Source: Zeus faber (lineage: Eukaryota; Chordata; Actinopteri; Zeiformes; Zeidae). From it: a stretch of 64,000 nt of DNA. The translations under genes were made by a program, and so were the position numbers. Shown here in pieces: positions 32,761 through 64,000 of the stretch; positions within the stretch are counted from its first letter, which is position 1, and each line of letters opens with the position of its first letter. The notes beneath the pieces were generated by a model. That model had not been told where the DNA came from. It saw only the letters and a list, made by a program, of their open reading frames with translations, and ran no database searches. The stretch spans positions 14,924,106 through 14,988,105 of the forward strand of contig OY482860.1 of NCBI GenBank assembly GCA_960531495.1, given 5' to 3'.

Positions 32761-34825
32761 GGTCGTGTTGTGCGCAGCAGCGGGGAGGTGTGTGTGCGTG
32801 TGTGGGGGGTGGGGGGGGCTGTCACATCGCAGACAGGCGGCGGTTGCGTAACCGCGCATCACAACAAGGGAGCGTCAAAGGTAAAAACGGGGGGAAAGAA
32901 AACAAAACATGTATTCCCAAATGGAGAGAGGTTATTCGTTTCGCGATGGCATGAATTGTGATAAAGTACGACGTGCTCACATTTTTGGCGACGCTCCCCG
33001 ACTTGGGTTGACACGTCTGCCGTTTAAACCACCTAGTATAGATGCAAGTTGTTTTCTACTGGATACTAATTCATTACACTCCCAAACAATGTGGTTGTAA
33101 TAACACTAAATAACACTTCATTAAATGAACTCGGCAAAACTGCACGCCAAGAAAGATAAACAACATGCACAAACTCATCAAAGTTAACAGAGCAGCACTT
33201 GTACCGCTGACATTTACTGGGCCCATCATGGGCAGGTGGCAGTTCTGCTAAAGTAGTATGGAATAATACTGGTAGGAAGATTATATCTATATATATCTAT
33301 ATAGATATATATACACAAATATATATCGGTATATAACAGTTGTCCCTCCAGGAAAATTAGAATACCTCTGTTACTAATGATTAGGCCAAACCAATCTCTT
33401 TTGTTTGCAATAATATTCCATCACCACCAGTGTAATATTCATTTAAATAGGACAGTATACCCGCCTTCTGCAAATACAATACTCCAGCCTGTATGGTACT
33501 CAAAACACATGACATCATAGCTTAGGCCATAGTTGGTTTTACTTCATTATACCACAACATAATATATTTTCAATACACATACCAGGAATTAAGAGTGGAA
33601 TAAAAACAAAAGAAAACTGAGACCATGGCATAAAAGACACACGATTGAGATACTATTCCCTTTTTCCTATATTGAGAACTCAAGTGATGAAGACCATTCC
33701 GGGATGAGTCCTAAACATGTAGCCCGGGTTTGGATAATGGCCTAAGAGATGGCCCAAGAGAAGCAAGTTTTTCCCTTTTTCCGGCTAAACCCCAAAGTAA
33801 AATCAGATAATGTAGTGTTCTGAATAAGAACCTGCGCACCTGTGGCCTGGATATATGTCACACGTGTGGAGAGTGCTGGGTTAAGGCACGAGGGCAGTGC
33901 ATGGTGAGGTTTGGTAATCGTGCAACGGGTTGGCAACTGTAAAGACCACAGTGAATGAGTTTCACTTATGGCTTTTATGTCTTTCCCCCTAAGGGTCACA
34001 TCTTTAATGGGGTCCACACACACACACACACACCTTAAATCTGAAAAGTACACAAGCTTCCCTTTGAATCCTTATGAGACAGACCTGAGACTAGACGACG
34101 CCATCCAATACCAACCCTGCAAACTAAGATATTCAATTATGTAAACTCATCATAATGTTGAAGTTAACTGGAGTTCACATTGCTATGCTTTGGATACAGA
34201 ATTAAAACCCCTTTTCAGGTTTGGAAATATATTTGTTTTGGTTAAAGTAAGCAGTATACTTTTTGTACAATTTCTAACATAAGAAAACAAGTTAAATACA
34301 CAATAAGTTGATTGGAATACATGTCTAAGAAATTAAAAAAAATACAAAGGTCCATATTTTCAAATTACAACAAAGAACTTGTACCACATTATAAAAGGCT
34401 TCCTTGTAAGGTATTCGTGCCAAGTAGTTTGTGTTTGGTGGTCGTTCCATCCACAAAGAACTAGCTACAGTTCATCCAACCCGTCTGCGTGGTCTAGTTT
34501 AAGACAATCTGACTGCTACATGGCAAAACATAGATTGAAACAAATGAGTGTTGCATTGCAATTCCATTGTGCGTCGTCCCCAACTGGACACGTATAGAGT
34601 GGAAAGTAGAGTGTGCGACTGCTGCCAGAGAGAAACGACCCCACTGTGACTAAAGGCAGAGCAGTTGCTAGAGCAGCTACTGTGACAGCTACACATTGAG
34701 ATATTGATTACTGAAACCACGTGCACAAGTGATCAGATCCTGTGCTACAGCCACCTGATTGGCCAATACCATGTGCTCAGGCCATGTGTTGCGCTGGTCC
34801 GTTTGAGTGATGGGTGACGGGCTGA

Positions 34826-44824
<9,999 letters not shown>

Positions 44825-44990
44825 TTCGCTCCGAGGTCCGCCGCGCCCGGTCCCACTCTGGGCGTCCCGCAGCAGCTGCTCGCTCGGGACGCCGACCGAG
44901 CTCGACGCCGAGGCGATCGCGTGACGAAAACCACCGGCCGGGAACCGGAAGTGCGACAGCGGTTCCCGTTGTCACGTGACAGTTCGTTAA
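44825..44990 (-). promoter_or_regulatory. slc17a5 promoter with CLEAR (TFEB) and ETS sites
   Basis: The 165 bp upstream of the slc17a5 ATG are GC- and CpG-rich and lack a TATA box. GTCACGTGAC at 44971-44980 is a perfect palindromic match to the CLEAR consensus bound by TFEB/TFE3, which drives lysosomal genes. ACCGGAAGT at 44944-44952 is an ETS-family core. The CLEAR decamer lies about 150 bp from the start codon and occurs nowhere else in the window by eye. Confidence 0.7.
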
Positions 44991-45251
44991 TTCCGGAGAT
45001 TAAATGTGTTGACTGTTTTCCCTCTTCTAATGATATATACTCCCATTTTTATATGCTGTCAAAACAAAACAAAACAACGTAATTCAGTCCTTTTTAAAAA
45101 TGGCGACAGGCTGTACATCATGTTTTAAACTAAGGAAGAAAGAAATGTCATAATACTTTTTGTGGAAAATAAATAATTGCTTTGAACGTTTTAACTGGCC
45201 GTTAAGGAGAGAGTAGGGTCCTCTAATGTCGTTAAACCTGCAAATTATGCA

Positions 45252-45256
<5 letters not shown>

Positions 45257-45282
<26 letters not shown>

Positions 45283-45484
45283 CCCCCCCACACACACACT
45301 CCCTCTCCCCCACACACACTCCCTCCCTCTCTCTCTCTCTCTCTCCCCCCACACACACTCTCTCTCTCTCCCCCCACACACACACTCTCTCTCTCTCCCC
45401 CCACACACACACTCTCTCTCTCCCCCCACACACACTCTCTCTCTCTCTCCCCACACACACTCTCTCTCTCTCCCCCCCCACACA

Positions 45485-45521
<37 letters not shown>

Positions 45522-45653
45522 CCCACACACACTCTCTCTCTCTCTCCCCACACACACTCTCTCTCTCTCCCCCCACACACACTCTCTCTCTCTCCCCACA
45601 CACACTTTCTCTCTCTCCCCCCACACACACTCTCTCTATCTCCCACACACACA

Positions 45654-45684
<31 letters not shown>

Positions 45685-45737
45685 TCTCTCTCACACACAC
45701 ACACACACTCACACACACACTCTCTCCCTCACACAAG

Positions 45738-45768
<31 letters not shown>
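45257..45768. repeat. Long (CT)n/(CCCCACACACA) polypyrimidine satellite
   Basis: Units of roughly 25-40 bp, each a CTCTCTCT run then a C-run then ACACACA, repeat about a dozen times and close with pure CT and CA arrays. All six frames stay open through it, giving Ser-Leu, Arg-Glu or Val-Cys runs that are artefacts, not proteins. Confidence 0.9.
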
Positions 45769-45986
45769 CTACAGTCACACGATGTATGGGAATGTGTGAA
45801 GGACAGGGAGGAAGGGAGGAAAGAAGATGCCTACGGTGGCACATGCGGCAGACAGTCAGGCTCACACACCGACAGAGGAAGGGAAGATGGGCTGATAAAT
45901 GAATAACCAGAGGGACAGAAGTACAGAGAGGCAGAAGCAAAAAGACAGGAGAGACTTCAGAAAGACAGACAGGGGGAGAGAGGAAG

Positions 45987-46021
<35 letters not shown>

Positions 46022-46120
46022 GAAAGACAAACAGGAAGACAGATAGTGAGACTGGAGAAAACAGGCAAAGGGCAAGAACTCCATGTGACACGCTTTACAA
46101 AGTTAATACACGCTCACATC

Positions 46121-46122
<2 letters not shown>

Positions 46123-46176
<54 letters not shown>

Positions 46177-46181
46177 CATGT

Positions 46182-46218
<37 letters not shown>
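46123..46218. repeat. Inverted (GT)n-(CA)n microsatellite pair
   Basis: About 25 GT units (46123-46173), then ATGCAT, then about 17 CA units (46184-46218). The arms are complementary and could fold into a hairpin. Confidence 0.9.
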
Positions 46219-46223
<5 letters not shown>

Positions 46224-47574
46224 ACTGTGAGTCACATGTAAGGATGTTGTTTTTCCAAGTACGCATCAAAGCTTCAGCCCGGTCCCTTTACACCAACCCA
46301 TGGCTAATTCACAGCTGACAATATTAGATAAGATAAGATCAGATTCAACTAATTGGCATTGCACAGAGTACAAGTACTGAGGCCACGAAATGCATTTCTC
46401 TGCATTTTACCCATCCCAGTAACTGACGTACCTAGGAGCAGTGGTCTGCCAGATAGCAGCGCCCGGGGCTCAAGGACACGTGCACGGTGTAAAACAACAT
46501 TCTGTTTGTCTGTTTGTCTGCACCTTTAAGAAGCTCAATGGGTTTGCGCTTTCACTTTTGCAAAGTGTCCCCGAGGCAGGTCGCTAACTCCCTCGTGGGC
46601 TCGTCGGCGCTGCTCTTCTGAGGCCGCCCTGGCATTTCCAGGGATGACGAGAGAGAAAAGAGATAATATCACTTGGCAGTCCTAAAAAAAAAAAAAATTT
46701 AAAATGCATCTATATTACAAGCTTGTTTCACACTACAATGATCATGTGTCATCTTGAGACAAATACGCCTTCAGCAATCAAAGAAGGAATCAGTTGAACG
46801 TTTTGGTAGATATGCTAATTCGAATCATTAAATCATGAAATCATTTTATCAGTGGGACAATACTCAAACTGCATGGAGGTTTACAACCAACCACGCCACA
46901 CCCATTGGAAGGCACAACGTCCCAAACCAACAGGAGGTTAGGATTAGGACCAGGATTAAAAGCTCACAGACATCAGAGAGACGTCATTATCCCAACGATG
47001 ATCAGAAGGGGTCGAAAGAACATCAGTGGAATGAGACAAACCACAGTCAAACACATGAAAATGGTTTGGTAATTTTGGTAAGTTGCCACCCCTGATGAGG
47101 CCACTGGTCGATGTGAAACCTCTCCCCATTACTGGATGTTTGAAGTTTGGAAAGTGATATATGTTGCACGCCACTGGTAAAAGCTGTGTCTTGATTGATC
47201 CGTTTGACTCACTTACCTGGATCATTAATATAGTTCTTCGGTAAGACCCCAAAAATTGGTTTTCTGGTTTGGTATTCAGCTCTCAGGGCTCTTCCCATTG
47301 GAGGCGTGCCGAAAGCGGCCGACTAACCAAAGGCCTCTGTGACAGCTATGAACGCGGTTGAGACTACAGCCCCAGATGGGTCTGGTAGCAGATTTGGGGG
47401 CTTGGTAGAAAGGTGGATGTGTGGGCTAACTCTACTTCTCCTGCTGAAGTAGATTGAGAGCAGAACCATAGTAGATAGATGGCACGGATTAGGTCTTCTG
47501 CCCCGGAAAACAGTTCACCAATCTGTCTAGGGGACGATCCTTTCCTGGCCGAGTAACGGCCACAAGGGTGAAAG

Positions 47575-47725
47575 ACTCCATGAATGGGACGCTGGTCCGT
47601 CGAAGGGTCACACTAATCCAGTCACACTCCGTTCATACACATGGGCGTCTGGAATTTGCTGAAATCTCTATGTCCTTGGAGGCGGGAGGAAGTTGGCGCG
47701 GCCGAAGGAAACCCGTTCTAAAACA
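47575..47725. repeat. L2-tail-like repeat fragment
   Basis: GCTGGTCCGTCGAAGGGTCA, CGTTCATACACATGGGCG and CTTGGAGGCGGGAGGAAG follow the order of the common fish LINE-tail-like repeat. It is diverged and truncated. Confidence 0.5.
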
Positions 47726-48609
47726 CAAGAATCAATGAGCTGATGAAAGTACTGACACCTGGACCCCACCGCCAAGCAGGTTGGAATGTGTTTAGTCGGA
47801 CACGAAGGAGATGGAGAGATAGCAGAAGTTAAAATCTATGGTTAAGTGCAACTGAATACTGTCGTCAGCCTGATTTACTTGATCTCAATGACGTAAATCA
47901 GCACTCGATGGCTGCGGCAAGAAAGTGGCCCTTTGACAGAGGGGCCGCCGTGAAATTCGTCTATGCATGTCAACATTTAACCCTTGAATCCTCAAAAGTG
48001 GTATGTTATTTGCCTTTCTCTACAGTATTAACCAGTTTAACGCCCTTGCAATCATTTGTCGTCCCCAATCTAATCAGCCTCATGGTGCGGTGGTGCGGTG
48101 GTGCATTCACGCCTATTTACATTGCCTTCCAAATTAAAGAAGTTAGGCAATTGCAGCCGTATGATGAACGCGTGTCCCATGTCACGGAGGTCCCTCTCTA
48201 CCTGACCACTAAACATTCCACTTTCTGTCCTTGCCTCTCTCTCTCTCTCTCTCTCTCTCCCCCTCTCTCTCTCATTCTCTCTCTCTCCCTCCCTCTCTGC
48301 TCCTAACCTCTCCCATCCATTTTCCGCTGGCAGAAGACAAGGGCGGTTTTTGTGCAAACGAGGAATCATTAGGACTCACATGCTTTCAGAGGGGAGAAAG
48401 TGAGGGACCGCACCAGAGGACGGGACCGGTCAGGGGAAGACGGCAGAAAGAACAAAGGTGGAGGTGGGGTGGGGGGGGTGGGAGGGGCTGGCGGGCGGTG
48501 AAGGATTAGAGGGCAAAGAAAGAGGAGCGGAGCGGCGCCGGACGGGATCAGGATTTAAAAAAAAAAAAGGCCCGGCGGTCTCCCCAGCGCCGGACAGGGC
48601 GTCCTAACG

Positions 48610-63954
<15,345 letters not shown>

Positions 63955-64000
63955 GTGAGCAGGGTGTGATGCGTTCACGCCGTTGGACTTGGGCGGCAGC

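Larger units (their letters stand above)
44991..48609. other. slc17a5-arhgef33 intergenic region
   Basis: The two genes diverge from this 3.6 kb spacer. It holds a half-kilobase CT/CA satellite-like tract (45257-45768), a (GA)n array (45989-46018), an inverted GT/CA array pair (46123-46218), a dispersed repeat piece near 46326-46490, an L2-tail-like fragment (47575-47725) and a (CT)n array (48237-48300). GC content rises again from about 48400 toward the arhgef33 start. No further gene was recognised. Confidence 0.55.

Noticed and set aside
32431..32862. 143-codon minus-strand open frame over the CpG patch
   Set aside because: Pro-, Arg- and His-rich translation spans a G-run and CA-like repeats. 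No family is recognisable and it is better explained by composition.
45226..46084. Long open frames on both strands through the CT/CA tract
   Set aside because: They translate to Ser-Leu, Arg-Glu and Val-Cys runs because the repeat lacks stops in any frame. There is no homology and no splice support.
63955..63969. Stop codon shortly after arhgef33 exon 14
   Set aside because: Reading through AAG|GTGAGC would end the protein at 63967, but the strong donor and the longer tail of family members favour splicing to an exon beyond the window. Not fully excluded.

Overview
The window is vertebrate nuclear DNA, almost certainly from a ray-finned fish. Genes are split into short exons with GT/AG introns. 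Introns and spacers are full of long (CA)n/(GT)n microsatellites and of hAT-like, Tc1-like and L2-tail-like repeats typical of teleosts. Five protein-coding genes can be assembled exon by exon. No bacterial-style operon, CRISPR array, phage or convincing tRNA/rRNA gene was seen.

Layout. (1) 2320-3722 (+): the last two coding exons of a Kv7 potassium channel gene, best match kcnq5; the rest of the gene lies left of the window. (2) 8823-25024 (+): a complete 16-exon ddx43 gene (KH domain plus DEAD-box RNA helicase; 703 codons, all phases consistent). (3) 26526-31271 (-): a complete 7-coding-exon eef1a1 gene (462 codons). (4) 34826-44824 (-): a complete 11-exon slc17a5 (sialin) gene (492 codons) with a perfect CLEAR-type decamer upstream. 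(5) 48610 to beyond 63954 (+): 14 exons of an arhgef33-like Rho guanine-nucleotide exchange factor, probably continuing past the right edge.

Order and orientation of kcnq5 > ddx43 > and < eef1a1 < slc17a5 match, from memory, human 6q13. CGAS and MTO1, which lie between DDX43 and EEF1A1 in human, are missing here, and arhgef33, which is on another chromosome in human, follows slc17a5. These are independently transcribed housekeeping or tissue-specific genes, not a joint pathway: ddx43 and eef1a1 converge on a 1.5 kb spacer, while slc17a5 and arhgef33 diverge from a 3.8 kb microsatellite-rich spacer.

No wholly new biological system is evident. The best leads are the CLEAR-like site upstream of slc17a5, a GC-AG intron in ddx43, exons whose splice acceptors sit directly behind (GT)n arrays, several hAT-type insertions with readable 8-bp target-site duplications, an unrecognised 0.3 kb repeat family present twice in arhgef33 introns, and palindromic composite microsatellites.
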